Positions 1 to 10,030 of a stretch of 64,000 nucleotides of DNA are shown here, piece by piece. Under the pieces are notes generated by a model, which did no database searches, was not told the origin of the DNA, and worked only from the letters and a program-made list of their open reading frames with translations. This stretch comes from Puccinia triticina (lineage: Eukaryota; Basidiomycota; Pucciniomycetes; Pucciniales; Pucciniaceae). A program made the position numbers and the translations under genes. Where the stretch lies: positions 3,472,501 through 3,536,500 of the forward strand of contig NC_070574.1 of the NCBI RefSeq assembly GCF_026914185.1, read 5' to 3'. Position 1 is the stretch's first letter. Each line of letters begins with the position of its first letter.

Positions 1-600
1 TTTGCTGCACACATTGCCAACTATGCACCCAAAGGTGACTGACAACAAACCACACATGAACAGGATGCTATCTTTCAGAATTTTGCCGGCGAGGTGGTAG
101 GCATTTGCTCGGAATCGATCATCAAAGCCTCCAACATGATGAACTCGGTCGCAAGCCACCAGGCCAGCTCAACGACTCCAGCAATGAGCTTGAAGATCCA
201 AGCAAATTTGATTGATCGGGAGCTGTTTGTGATCAGACATCTGTTGATCCTCAAGGAAATGATCCAAACACTGGATGTTGTCCAAGTCAAGCGGGCCGTC
301 AATCTCGGGTCGATCACCAACATCTTGAAAGAGATCCTGAACCCAAGCTTCAAAGACTCACTGATCTTCAAGCCAATCATCTTGATGAATAAGCTGAAGA
401 GCCTCAACCACAGTCAGATCGAGTTTTCAAAACGGATGCAATACTCGTCTCAGAGAGAGCAGGACCCTTTATCCGTCGACGAGCATCATCTCAACCTCAA
501 TCTGGACATGCTGGATGCCCAAATCACGAAGACTATCGACAGCAAGTCAGACGTCGACCTCAAGCTGAAGACAATCTGCCACCAATTCATCCTCAAGTCG
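1..600 (+). pseudogene. COG3: COG3 (conserved oligomeric Golgi subunit 3), C-terminal part, broken
   Basis: The frame from 43 to about 598 reads as the C-terminal region of COG3/Sec34, a subunit of the lobe A COG tethering complex that guides retrograde vesicles to the Golgi. Two stretches carry the call: ELFVIRHLLILKEMIQTLD (family form LFLIKHLLILREQI) and DSKSDVDLKLKTICHQFI near the end (family form DSKKDVDRHLKSACEQFI). The gene enters from outside the window. There is an in-frame TGA at 40-42 that no simple canonical intron removes, so the upstream exon join is unclear. After residue CHQFILKSS the frame passes into GC-rich, non-homologous sequence (stop at 681), where the family would run on for about 25 residues. 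Either a last intron was missed or the 3' end has been replaced. Family call fairly sure; intactness doubtful. Confidence 0.65.
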
Positions 601-604
601 TCCG

Positions 605-850
605 GTGGTCAAGTCTTCTCTGGGCGGCGGCGATGGCTGTGGTATTGCCGAGCAGAAACAAGCAGCAAGAGTCGCAGCTAAGAGGTTAGTCAGAATGGGG
701 CGGGGTCGTACACCAAAAAAAGGGGAGGGGCGGGGTCTTACACCAAAAAGAAGGGAGGGGAAGGGAATACATACCAATAGACAAGTCTTCTCCAGGCGGC
801 GGTATTGACGAGCAGACACAAGCGGCGAGAGTCGTAACAAAACGCCGGTG
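605..850. repeat. Imperfect direct duplication at the COG3 break
   Basis: A segment at about 609-680 (caagtcttctctgggcggcg, then gtattgccgagcagaaacaa) recurs at about 782-838 with substitutions and a short deletion. In between is a G-rich stretch with two copies of a ggggcggggtc..acaccaaaaa motif. It starts exactly where COG3 similarity ends, so it may mark a rearrangement. Confidence 0.5.
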
Positions 851-1180
851 GATGTAGGCTGTTGGAGGGCTGAAGATTGTAAGGGTGGCGAGTTGTAAGG
901 TCGCGAACTGCCGGGGTGGATCGCGACTGCTGGTGCTGAGCTTGGAGTGTTGAGCCAGGTTTGGAGTGGGCGGGCGGTCTGGAAAGAGATGGTGCAACTT
1001 GTAATTTTTGAAGACATGCGGAAGTCGGGCGGGGTTGGAGCAGGGTCGAAACGAGCGGGGTTTGAAAAATTTAGCGCGCATGCTCACTTGACGACTGGCC
1101 TCGCATGCATGCGCGAGTCCAGTCATTTACTGGCTGTACAGAGTGTTCACAGGTCCCACGGTGCGGATAGCAAAAAGAGT

Positions 1181-1351
1181 GTGGCGGATGGCGGCGAGCC
1201 CATGGCGGATGGCAACGAATCCGTGGCGGATGGCAACAAATCCGTGGCGGATGGCAACAAGTCTGTGGCAGATGGCAACAAGCTAATTGTGGCGGATGGC
1301 GACGAGCTTGTGGCGGATGGCGACGAGTGCGTGGCGGATGGCGACGAGCCC
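1181..1351. repeat. 21-bp minisatellite (8 copies)
   Basis: Eight units of consensus gtggcggatggcaacaaatc plus one base, one of them with a 3-bp insertion, run without spacer. All copies keep the same frame, so the plus strand has an open heptapeptide repeat VADGNKS/VADGDEL (ORF 947-1396) and the minus strand an open HPP-rich repeat. Divergence rises toward both ends, as expected of an array growing by slippage. Nothing shows that either ORF is a real gene. Confidence 0.85.
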
Positions 1352-1869
1352 GTGGTGTGGGGTAACGGTCGGGATATTGTTGGGGGACAAACATGACTGC
1401 TTATTTAAAAGGGGGAGGGGTTGGCAGCGGATTGTCCCCCAGGGGATCCGGTTTCGTCCTACCCCCTCCCTGGGAGCCCACTAATCACTTGATTAGGGCC
1501 TTCCTGGACTACTCTAACAACCGGCCCACTTTTGCTTGTTGCTGCGGCATAGCTGGAGGGTCATCCATAGGGCCTTCGGGCATTTGGGGATTTCAACATG
1601 TATTGTGAGATTTGTGGGCTGTTTGTGCCATTTTGTGAGAAAAAAACACCCCAAAACTTAGATCCAGAGGTCTAGGATTGTGTGGATTTAAGAAAGTGGG
1701 ATGAGTATGTAAAAATGACCTATTTGATCTGGCAACAAAATGAAGCTTTTACTATGGTTAAAAACTAAGACAGGGGGGAATCAAGAGAAAGAGAGATGAT
1801 AGAAGGGTTATGATGTTGCAGGAAGGAAAAAAATTAAAGAGAAATTTCAAAAAAAAAAAAAAAAGATCA
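1352..1869. other. Intergenic, no gene seen
   Basis: GC-rich to 1600, then AT-rich with a run of A at about 1851-1864. It probably includes the 5' end or leader of the copia relic, but I could not find a matching LTR pair, so the boundary is open. Confidence 0.4.
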
Positions 1870-1907
1870 ATATAATTTGATCAATATATGCCTTCCCAAA
1901 TTCATCC

Positions 1908-2480
1908 ATGTTTGTAGTGCATGTTGATCAAGAATTGGCTGCAAGACGTCAAATTCCATTACTTTTTGTAGAAATGATCGACATCCTAAACAACTGCCAA
2001 GAAAAGATAAAAGGCCGTGAAGCTGCTCAACAACAACACATCGCCCCCAGTACCTTTGCTGCCGAAGCAACGGCTCAAGCTCAACAAAGTGCGTCCATCA
2101 AGAGCCATCCCAACAACGTGTACACCTTGGTGGGTCAACCAGCAAATTTCAGGACGCCGGCCCCTTGACATTGCTTCCGGTGCGGCTCTGGCGATCATCT
2201 CATTGGCGTCTGTCCTGTACCAGAAGCGCCAAATCAACAATCCAACCCAAATTGCAACCATCAGTATCTGGCTCCACAATATACGGCTTACTACCTGATC
2301 CTGGCACCCCCTGTTCCATCTGCCTGCTTCCATCCATTACCGGCCAAGCCGGCTCCGTCTCCAGCCTTGAATCTTTGACCAGCTGACATATACAGACCTG
2401 TTTACCCAAAGGACACCAGGGCGAACTCGAGCCAATGTCCAGCTGCGCAAGAGGCTGAGGTCAAGATACCAATTGAACAA
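1908..2480 (+). pseudogene. copia Gag fragment with CCHC zinc knuckle
   Basis: The frame from 1908 reads as the tail of a copia Gag: a Gln/Ala-rich stretch, then, after a TGA at 2166-2168, a clear zinc knuckle CFRCGSGDHLIGVC at 2172-2213 (C-x2-C-x4-H-x4-C). The same frame continues with Pro-rich sequence and further stops towards the protease. The zinc knuckle would bind element RNA in the capsid. The upstream Gag body is missing or too decayed to recognise. Confidence 0.7.
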
Positions 2481-2495
2481 CCATCAGCTCAGAAC

Positions 2496-3212
2496 ATGGA
2501 AGTCAATGGGATTGATGGCCAACCAATGTTCAGCGACTTGAATTTTTCCGCTGTTTCCCCCTCCTTGTACGCTGCTTCCCCTGCCCTGTTTGATACAAGT
2601 GCTACCCACCACCTGACTGGTGACATAAAAGCCCTGTTGAATGTGCAAACGCTGAAATCTCCTATTCCCCTTCGCGTTGCAACTAACGGACCCTCCCGTT
2701 TTATCACAGCAAAGGGAACACTCACTTTTCCTGGGGCAAATTCAACGCTTACAGTCCTCAATGATGTGCTTTACTGCCCGCATGCAGCTCACACGCTCAT
2801 TTCTCCAGCAGCACTCCGTTTGGCAGGTTTTTCTTTCTCCTTTGAATCCAACTCATTTCACATTTTGCATGGCACCCAATTCTGGACCAGCTCAGTCCTC
2901 AACCCCGCTAACCGGAAATGGGAGCTTCCTGCGCCTATTTGGACAACTCAACCTTCTCCGGCGCCTTCTCTCTCTGCGGCTGTCACTCAGCCACTTGTGT
3001 CCTTGTCCCCTGTTCCCCATCCCACTTCTGTCATCACTGTTCCATCCCTACCCCATTATCCCTTGAATCCCACCTCACCGCTGTCTGTCGTTTCTCACGC
3101 TGTAACTACTCCCCTGTGTCCTCCTTGTGTGGTCTGTCTACACCTTCCGCCCACTTTGCCCATAAACCCACCGCTGTATCCGTCCTTACTGCGAATGATA
3201 CTCGTATTGTAA
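2496..3212 (+). pseudogene. copia protease region
   Basis: A 238-aa open frame. Residues about 25-130 match the copia retropepsin: FDTSATHHLTGD occupies the place of the catalytic D-[ST]-G box, and VLYCPHAAHTLIS resembles the conserved VLYVP..-NLLS block that follows. In the active site the Gly is replaced (D-T-S-A), unusual for a working aspartic protease. The C-terminal third is Pro/Ser/Leu-rich linker. It would cleave the Gag-Pol polyprotein. The frame stops just before the integrase frame. Confidence 0.75.
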
Positions 3213-3216
3213 CGCT

Positions 3217-4239
3217 GTGCCATTTGAATTCTTGGTGCTGGTTGCTACTTTGCGGCCCTTTGAGTTACCAAAGCTCACTGAAGATGAAGCTCTGTTACTG
3301 CACGTGCACCGGCGTTTTGGACACGCAAGCCTACAAACCATTCGTAGAATGATGGCTCTTGGGGTAGCGCTGGGTTTGCCAAAATCTCTGCCAAAAGGAG
3401 ACGTTCAATGCCCAGCATGCATGATCTCAAAAAGTGTAAACAAAAACACCCTTACTTCTGACCGACGCGAGTTCCGCCCTATGGACGCCTGGAACGTGGA
3501 TCTTGTGGGCCCGTTTGAGGTACCGGCGGTTGGTGGAGGACTCTACGTACTCACTATTTGTGATATTGGATCTGGATACGCTGAATTCAAAGTCTTGACA
3601 AAAAAGAGCGAGGCCGCCACGGTACTGAAAGATACTATACTTCGTCTGGAGCGCCGGACGGAAAAACCGCTAAAAATCTTACGCTCTGATAACGGGGGCA
3701 AGTTCAACAGCAAGGCCCTTGGAGATTTTCTGTCTGCCAAAGGCATTACCGCAGAAGGAGTGGTAGCCTATCACCATTATCAAAACGGCACAATCAAGAG
3801 ATTCAACCAGACCCTCCAAGATATGGGTAGAACCATCCTTCTTGACAGTACACTTCCCAAAGAATTTTGGGGTTTGGCTTTTGTATGGGCATGTTATACC
3901 TGAAACCGCATACCGAATGCAGCAAGCGGTGAAATCACTCCTTACAAACGTTTCTTTGGTCTTCAGCCAAACCTCGACCGTATGTGTCCCTTTGGGTCCG
4001 TGGCTTTCATCCATGTACAGGCTGAAAAACAACGCAAACTAGATGAACGGGCTCTATGAGGTTATGCGGTATTTTATCTACCTGATTCTAAGGGGTGGGG
4101 TTTTTGGGTTCCTGAGTTGGGTTCCTACTGCCACTCTGCCGTTGCGACTTTTCCAAATTTTCCTAGCAACATCGACCTATCGCCTTCTTTCTCTATGGCC
4201 AACGGTTTTGCGTTACAACTAGGAAATTTTGAGGATGAA
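3217..4239 (+). pseudogene. copia integrase, interrupted and mutated
   Basis: GAG-pre-integrase and integrase core. The zinc-binding HHCC is visible as HRRFGHAS then CPACM. The first catalytic Asp lies in WNVDLVGPF and the second in RSDNGGKF. The third position, normally Glu in the QNG-x-x-E-R box, reads QNGTIKRF, so the catalytic Glu is replaced by Lys. The frame stops at 3901-3903 (TGA), but recognisable sequence (PYKRFFGLQPNL, then FGSVAF) continues in other frames to the insertion point at 4239. It cannot encode an active integrase. Confidence 0.8.
4235..4239. repeat. Target-site duplication (left), ATGAA
   Basis: The five bases ATGAA sit immediately left of the left gypsy LTR and recur at 10031-10035 right of the other LTR. 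This is a normal 5-bp integration footprint. Confidence 0.92.
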
Positions 4240-4423
4240 TGTAAGGTCCTTCTGTCGGAAGAAGGAGGCGGTCTGGAGTGTCTAGCTATAACGTAGATTG
4301 CTAGATGGGGAAGCAGGATGATCTTCCCCCAGGTCCCTCTAATGCTAGGGACCTGTGACATGTACATACAATAAGTAACATGCCCTCTGGAGTAAGCCAG
4401 GCGCGCAAGCGCAGCTCATAACA
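4240..4423 (-). repeat. 3' LTR of the chromovirus (184 bp)
   Basis: Identical in length to the LTR at 9847-10030, with two base differences (near 4259 and 4353). On the element strand it runs TGTTATGAGC to TTACA. A purine-rich stretch (AAGGGCGGAG) just inside it is the likely polypurine tract. Confidence 0.93.
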
Positions 4424-4510
4424 TTACTCCGCCCTTAACGCCCAAGCCCCCGGCTCTGTGCCCTAGTCCCCGGGCGGCATCAAAAAACCCCATAGGGAAA
4501 AAGCCAACCC

Positions 4511-4855
4511 TCACCTGAATTGCCGTGACCTCCGGTGTTGATCCGCCGCGTTGGGAAAATTTTTGTTGAACTCTTGGAGTAGTTGTTGACAGTGTGTGAG
4601 ATTTGCGCTGGGTTCCCATGAATTTGCATCCGGTCCGTAGCCCTTCCATCCCACCAGGTACTCCGTCTTCTGCCGTCGCTGCCTACAGTCCAATATTTCT
4701 TCCACCTCCCACTCTTCTTCGCCTTCCACTTTGATTGGTCCGGGTTCCGCCGCTGTCCTCCCTTTTATGGTGTCTTGATTGGCCTTTCTGAGTACTGAAA
4801 CATGGAAATTTGGGTGCACTCCTTTCATGGAGAGTGGTAGCGTCAGCGTATACAC
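4511..4855 (-). pseudogene. Chromodomain C-terminus of the gypsy Pol
   Basis: Same frame as the pol ORF but separated from it by one TGA at 4922-4924. It begins with the end of the integrase GPY/F-like module (MKGVHPNFHVSVLRK) and holds a chromodomain of about 55 residues: WEVEEILDCR, then TEYLVGWKGYGPDANSWEP. Aromatic cage positions (W, Y/W, W) are present. Chromodomains of this kind direct integration by binding modified histone H3. The separating TGA stands where related elements usually have an Arg (CGA), so a C-to-T change in a CpG would explain it. Confidence 0.85.
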
Positions 4856-4921
4856 CGATGGAGAGACTTTATTAGAAATGAAATACGGCCCTAGCCATCT
4901 ATGAGATAATTTCGGGCTGGG

Positions 4922-7828
4922 TCATGTCGTGGAGATGTTCTTGCTGCTAAGCCAAACCGTGTCGCCAACGCCCCAAGACGGTGTTTCGCGCACGCGCCTA
5001 TTGAATTGTTTCTTCATGGCTGCTTGCGCCCCTTCCAGGCTTGCCTTCAGCTCTTCTTGTGTATTGATCAGTCCCTCTGGGCGCTTCTCGACTGCTGGGA
5101 GGCACTGAGCTGACGAAGGCACTCCGCCTATTGTCGCGTTGAAACCATAATTTGCTTTGAAAGGTGACATGCCCGTCAACGAGTGTTTGTGGTTGTTGTG
5201 CGCGAATTCCGCCATAGCAAGCAGTGGCTCCCAATCGTCTTGATGGTAATTGATGAAGTGTTGGAGATATTGTTTGACGGCCTTATTGACTATCTCCGAC
5301 TGGCCGTCAGTCCTAGGGTGGTATGCCGTGGAGGGGCATAGTCGGATGCCTGAGGATTTGCTGAGTTCTCTGGTGATCTGCAATATGAAGATGCTTCCCC
5401 TATTGGAGACTATTGTTTTCGGCGTGCCATGAAGCTTCCACACGTGGCGTAGCATCAAGTCTGCTAGCTCCCCGGCCGCCGTTGTCCTCTTGCACGATAT
5501 GAAGTGGGCCATCTTAGTTAGACGGTCCACTACCGTCAGGATGCTGTTGGCCCCCTTCGATTCTGGTAAGTCGGTGATTAGGTCGTAGGAGATGTCGGTC
5601 CACGGACCTGCTGGTATGGGCAGTGGTTCAAGGGTTCCCATGGGTTTTGGCGTCAAGGATTTGACTCTTTGACAAGAGTTGCAGCCGTTGACGTATCTGT
5701 TCACGAATCGCTTCATTGACGGCCAGCTGAAACAACGCTGGATTAGCGCCAACATCTTGGCTCTACCCGGGTGCCCTGCCAGTCTGCAGTCGTGGCGGCT
5801 GTGTGTGATTGCCCTTTTAATTGACTCGTCCGCTGGTACCTCGATCACACCGTTTTGGTACAACACCCCGTCCACGTGTGCGTATCCGTCCGAACTGGCC
5901 CCTTCCGTCTGTATCCTTTTTAAAAACGCTGTCAGTCCCAGATCATTTTCTGTGGCCTTGCAGATGAGACTTATCAATTCGGTGTCCGTTGGAACCATTT
6001 CCGCCTCTGACGAGTCTGGGTGGTCCTCCTCCCTGGTGCCAAGCACATCCACTTCGAAATATCTTTTGGCGTCGTCCAAGTCAACTGTCTTGTCCACAAA
6101 CCATTCATCCACCTCGGCCCATTCAAGTTCGGAGACTGCGGCGAAAGTTTCTGATGTGATGTTCTCCGGTCTTAGTAACTGGCCAAATGATAGTTTGTCC
6201 TCCTTGCTAGGTGCCAGGTCTGGGCGCCTCAACAATGCATTGGGCTTGGCTGCTTGTCTCCCGGGGCGGAATACGATTTCGAAATCAAAGTTGCCCAGAG
6301 TCTCTGCCCAACGCACTTGCCGACAGGATAGACTCTTGCTGGTCATGAAACTTTTGATATTTCTGTGGTCTGTATAAACTATTGCCTTTAAGCGATTGGG
6401 GTTGCCCTCTAGGTAGTGGCGCCATTCCTTGCAGGCCGCTATGATAGCCAGTAGCTCCTTGTCGAATATCTTGTAATTCCATTCCGCTTGTATGAGAGAT
6501 CTCAACAGGTAAGCTACAGGGTGTAATTTGTTATCTTTCTCGCATACTTGAGACAGAACCGCTCCCAGCGCAAAGTCTGAACAATTGCACTCCAGAAGGA
6601 ACGGTTGGTAGGGGTCCGCGATCTTCAGAATAGGGGCCGTTGTAAACGCAGTTTTGAGTGATTTGAACGCTGCATTGCACCGGGCGTCCCAAATGAAACG
6701 TGTGTCCGCTTTTGTAAGGTCATGTAGCAGTCTTGTGGTCCTAGAGAATTGGTCGATAAAGCGCCGGTAGAAGTTAGGAAATCCCACGAAACGTTGTAAT
6801 TTGGTGACGTTAGTGGGGGCCGGCCAATCCGTAACCACATTGACCTTTGCCGGGTCCATCCGCACTCGGTTGCACGATATGAGCAATCCCAGGTATTGGA
6901 CCTCATCCCGCAAAAACTCGCACTTCTCTGGTTTGAGCCAAAGTTGGTGCTTGCTGAGCGTCTCCAAAATTCCACTGACAGCTTCTCTGTGATCGGTCCC
7001 GCGTTGCATGTACACCATGGTATCGTCAAGGTACACCGCCATATCCTTCCCTATCCTGCCAAGCAGGATATCCTGCATGAAAAACTGGAAGAAGCCTGGC
7101 GCCCCCGTTGGTCCAAACGGCATTGTCAGTGGGGCGAACTGGCCGGCGCGGCACACAAAGGCTAACTTTTCTTCATCACCCTCTGCTACCCTAAGGTTGC
7201 CGTAGGCGTTTCGCAGATCGAGCTTGGTGAACTTGTCAGATTCAAGTAGGCTGTCCACTAAATCCATCGTCAAGGGGAGTGGGTACTTATTTTTTACCGT
7301 AAGCGCGTTCAGTTTACGATAGTCGAAGCATGGTCGTAGTTTACCGTCTTTCTTCCCAGTGAACAGGACCGGGGCCGCCCACGGGGATGTCATTCGCTGT
7401 ATTGTCCTGTTGTCCAGGCCCTCTCTGATGAGCTTGTCCAACGTGTTGTTCTCCGCGGGGGATAGCGGGATCACTTGACTGGCTTGCGGTACTGCTCCTG
7501 GGACCAGATCCACCCGAAAGTTGTACTTGCGCCGGGGTGGTAGCCGCTGGGCTTCTGTCTTACAAAAAATGTGGAGGTAGGAGTGGTACCTCGTCGGCAC
7601 CATTTCTTCCAGTGGTTTCGCCGGTTCAGCTCCTTTTGCATCAGCTGCCAGCCTTGCCGATGTGGACCAGGATGCCTTCGCCGCGTAAATTGATCCGGGT
7701 GCCTGTTCTGCCAAATTCAGAAGATGTGTCCGCTTGCCAGATGCCCTTAAATCTGCAGGATGCAGGGGGGATGGGGGTATGGTTGGGGACTCACATCGCG
7801 GGGGCGTTGTTCCGCATAAAGCGCGCAC
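4922..7828 (-). pseudogene. gypsy Pol: reverse transcriptase, RNase H, integrase
   Basis: A 968-residue open frame. RT occupies about residues 95-310, with the catalytic box VYLDD. RNase H follows at about 400-510, then an integrase zinc finger (H..H..CNSCQ, about 665-710) and core. Two catalytic residues are altered: RNase H shows ECNCSDFA where the first Asp is expected (Asp to Asn), and the integrase second Asp reads IVSNRGS (Asp to Asn). Both fit G-to-A changes on the coding strand. The integrase Glu box TDGQSEIVN is intact. The apparent start is GTG at 7828 inside a longer coding stretch shifted in frame from the protease. Family sure; activity unlikely. Confidence 0.9.
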
Positions 7829-8240
7829 CCCCTCGTCATTTAACCTCGCGTACCTCCCTGTTGGTGGAGGTTGATTTTGGCATAGACAAAGCCGCTGGAG
7901 CAGCCGCGATGGTACCCTTTGGTGTCTCTTTTGAGGTGAATCCAGTTGGAATTTTGTCGTCCATTGTTTGCTTGTGAAGAGGGGTTGTCGTCGGTACCTG
8001 TGTGGAAAGTCCTAAAAGATGTATCCGCTTGCCAGTTGCTCTTACTTGGGCAACAAAATTAGACGGTTGGTGGGACTCACATTGCGGGGGTGTTGATTGG
8101 CATAAAGCACGCACCCCCTCGTCAATTCTCCTTGCTTGCCTTGCTACGGGCTCCTCCCCGTCCTGCAAGGTTTTTTTTGGAGTTGACAACGCTGTTTTGG
8201 CAGCGGCGATCCCTATGGGGTTGGGCCTCAGTCGGCGGTT
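7690..8240. repeat. Diverged tandem duplication inside the gypsy pol linker
   Basis: About 7690-7925 and 8000-8230 are related copies. In the minus frame they encode DEGVRALCGTTPPRCES and DEGVRALCQSTPPQCES, each preceded by an Ala/Ser/Lys-rich stretch (AAAPAALSMPK and AAAKTALSTPK). The frame change between protease and RT lies in the copy nearer RT. Confidence 0.7.
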
Positions 8241-8660
8241 GTACCAGTCGATTCGATGGCCGTGATTCCTGATCCACGGCATCCCAAGGATCCCGTCGTA
8301 GGTGTCCTTGAGGGTGGTGACGATAAAAGTGGAGGGGTCTGGGTCATGATCAAGCGCTAAGTCCACCTCCTGGGATGACCGGCTCTTGGAGCCGTCGAAG
8401 CCGGATGTGGTCCTCACGGCGGCTCAATCCGCCAGTCTCAGGCCCGCTTTGGCTGCAAACTTCTCACTTATCACATTGTGAGTAGCACCAGAATCTATAA
8501 GGAAGGTGGCGGAAAGGGGGGTTGTGGCTCGGGGAGTGTGTAGAGGTTGGAAAGTGAGGCTGACGAACAGCCTAGAATCCATTGCATTTCTAGTTACAAT
8601 GGTACAGGATCCAACTTTATCTAACACAGTATCCCTGTTGCTCGGGGGAGGCACAACCAA
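7836..8660 (-). pseudogene. gypsy protease and linker, one stop
   Basis: One frame with a single TGA at 8424-8426. The retropepsin active site ATFLIDSGATHNVIS lies near the start and the matching C-terminal half (YDGILGMPWIRNHG) after the stop. The frame lies -1 relative to gag, with which it overlaps by 40 bases. It ends at 7836, where a frame change leads to RT. The linker holds a diverged tandem duplication (see the repeat entry). It would process the polyprotein. Confidence 0.8.
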
Positions 8661-9667
8661 TACTCCCGAGCATCGCCATTTTTTGACTCTTCCGCCCTCC
8701 CTGTGCTTCCGCTCGTCCCCTCGCCTGTGGCGAGCTGTCGTACTTGGTCTTCTAGTTTGGCGATCCGCGCGTCCACCCTGCCCTTGCCCTTCCCTTTCTT
8801 CGGAGATCCTCTCGCGATGTGCCCCTTCTCGCCGCAGTAGAAGCAGAGCCCGGCCTTCATCATGCTGGCTTTGTCAGAGCTTGAGAGTGTCCTCCGTATT
8901 GCCGAGATATCCATGGCAGTAGGGTTGACCAATGGGGTGGGGTCTACCGCGTTTGGATCCGCGCCGTTGATCTCATTGTCGATCTTCAGGGCTAGGTTAC
9001 AGAGGTCGGTGAGCGCTGTGAATTGAGCCCTCGCTAGTACTAGGGCCAGTCGTATGTCCTTCTTGAGACCTTGTTGGTACTGGCTCATGAGGGTAGTCGT
9101 CTCCCAGCCCGTGTTTGATGCATGTTGATTGAACTGGAAGGTGTAGTGCGCCACCGACTTCGTCTGTTTCAGTTGTCGGAGTGCTTTCTTGGCCCTGGAT
9201 TTCCGCTCGGTGTCGTAGTACATCATCTGGAAGGAAGTGGCGAAATCGAGGTAGGAGACTGGCTGTCCGGCGAAGAGCTTCGTTGTGAAGGGTTGAGCCC
9301 ATTCACTAGCCTGACCGGTCAAGTACGAGATTGAGAAGATCACTTTGCTGCGATTGTCGGGGAACATTTGGGGGTTGGATAGTACATAGAGACCGATCTG
9401 AGTCACGTAGACCTCGGCCTTCGGCCCTCTTGTACCGTCGTACTTGTTGGGGAGGCCCACCTTGGGTCCTTTTGCAGGGGTATCCTCTGGGACCTGGGGT
9501 GCGTTCGGAGGCTGTCCCGGGACGACGGGTACAACGGCTGGGGTGACCGCGCCCGCTTGAGCTGCCGCGAGTTCGGCCTCAGCTCGTTGACAAAGGCCTT
9601 GTTCTTCCTGGATGGCGGCTGCAAGCTCGTCCACTCGGGCGCGTAGTGCCGCTGCGTCCTCGGCCAT
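8621..9667 (-). CDS. gypsy Gag (capsid/nucleocapsid)
   Basis: 348 aa. An N-terminal coiled-coil-like segment (ALRARVDELAAAIQEEQ) is followed by a retrotransposon Gag domain (about 70-220) with the typical block QASEWAQPF..YLDFATSFQMMY, and a nucleocapsid knuckle CFYCGEKGHIARGS (about 272-285). In the knuckle the last metal ligand is Ser, not Cys, so zinc binding is probably impaired. The frame runs into the protease region, with pol in the -1 frame. ATG at 9665-9667 begins a clean Gag N-terminus. Confidence 0.85.
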   Translation of the reverse strand: MAEDAAALRARVDELAAAIQEEQGLCQRAEAELAAAQAGAVTPAVVPVVPGQPPNAPQVPEDTPAKGPKVGLPNKYDGTRGPKAEVYVTQIGLYVLSNPQMFPDNRSKVIFSISYLTGQASEWAQPFTTKLFAGQPVSYLDFATSFQMMYYDTERKSRAKKALRQLKQTKSVAHYTFQFNQHASNTGWETTTLMSQYQQGLKKDIRLALVLARAQFTALTDLCNLALKIDNEINGADPNAVDPTPLVNPTAMDISAIRRTLSSSDKASMMKAGLCFYCGEKGHIARGSPKKGKGKGRVDARIAKLEDQVRQLATGEGTSGSTGRAEESKNGDAREYWLCLPRATGILC

Positions 9668-9846
9668 CTGGTGCTGGTGGTAGTCTAATTCGGTTTGAGT
9701 CGGGTTGTGGTCTGTGTGGTTTTCTTGGATCAGAGTCTGTCGGTCTTCTTGGTTTGGTTCTTTCTTTCCGGTTCTTTCTTTTCGATTCGATTCTTTCTGG
9801 TTCTTTCTGGGGTCGGCCTTGTCTCCTGTTTAGTGATCTAGCAATA
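9668..9846 (-). other. gypsy leader
   Basis: Untranslated leader between the 5' LTR and gag, rich in gaaccagaaagaa-type repeats on the element strand. It contains the probable PBS at its LTR end. Confidence 0.7.
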
Positions 9847-9913
9847 TGTAAGGTCCTTCTGTCGGGAGAAGGAGGCGGTCTGGAGTGTCTAGCTATAACG
9901 TAGATTGCTAGAT
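9836..9913 (-). promoter_or_regulatory. Probable self-priming PBS/R pair of the chromovirus
   Basis: Directly inside the 5' LTR (one base away) the element strand reads ATTGCTAGAT (9836-9845). The exact complement ATCTAGCAAT lies in the LTR at 9904-9913, 58 bases away. No TGG-type tRNA primer site is seen at this LTR edge. In Tf1-like elements the RNA 5' end folds back onto a PBS next to the LTR and is cleaved to make the primer. This arrangement fits; the transcription start itself is inferred. Confidence 0.65.
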
Positions 9914-10030
9914 GGGGAAGCAGGATGATCTTCCCCCAGGTCCCTCTAATGCTAGGGACCTGTGAAATGTACATACAATAAGTAACATGCCCTCTGGAGT
10001 AAGCCAGGCGCGCAAGCGCAGCTCATAACA
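9847..10030 (-). repeat. 5' LTR of the chromovirus (184 bp)
   Basis: Pair of 4240-4423, same length, about 99% identical by eye, TG..CA ends in element orientation, next to the right-hand ATGAA duplication. Confidence 0.93.

Larger units (their letters stand above)
1870..4239 (+). mobile_element. Ty1/copia retrotransposon relic, 5' part
   Basis: Gag, protease, GAG-pre-integrase and integrase sequences follow in copia order on the plus strand. The pol frame is cut at 4239 by the gypsy element and resumes in the same frame at 10036. Reading across the target site gives a continuous integrase-RT linker, proving the two parts were one element. Several stops and frame changes show it is dead. LTRs were not identified. 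Confidence 0.85.
4240..10030 (-). mobile_element. Ty3/gypsy chromovirus, full length, inserted in the copia element
   Basis: 5,791 bp, minus orientation, bounded by 184-bp LTRs that begin TG and end CA in element orientation, with a 5-bp duplication. Order along the element: 5' LTR (9847-10030), gag, protease, RT, RNase H, integrase, chromodomain, 3' LTR (4240-4423). The chromodomain plus the self-complementary leader place it with chromoviruses of the Tf1/sushi type. The two LTRs differ at two positions that I can see, so insertion is fairly recent, yet coding changes indicate it is inactive. Confidence 0.93.

Noticed and set aside
947..1396. ORF with VADGNKS repeats as a repeat protein gene
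   Set aside because: The frame is open because the 21-bp satellite lacks stops; the minus strand is equally open and nothing outside the array looks coding.
5679..6377. 232-codon plus-strand ORF
   Set aside because: It is the antisense shadow of the gypsy pol gene.
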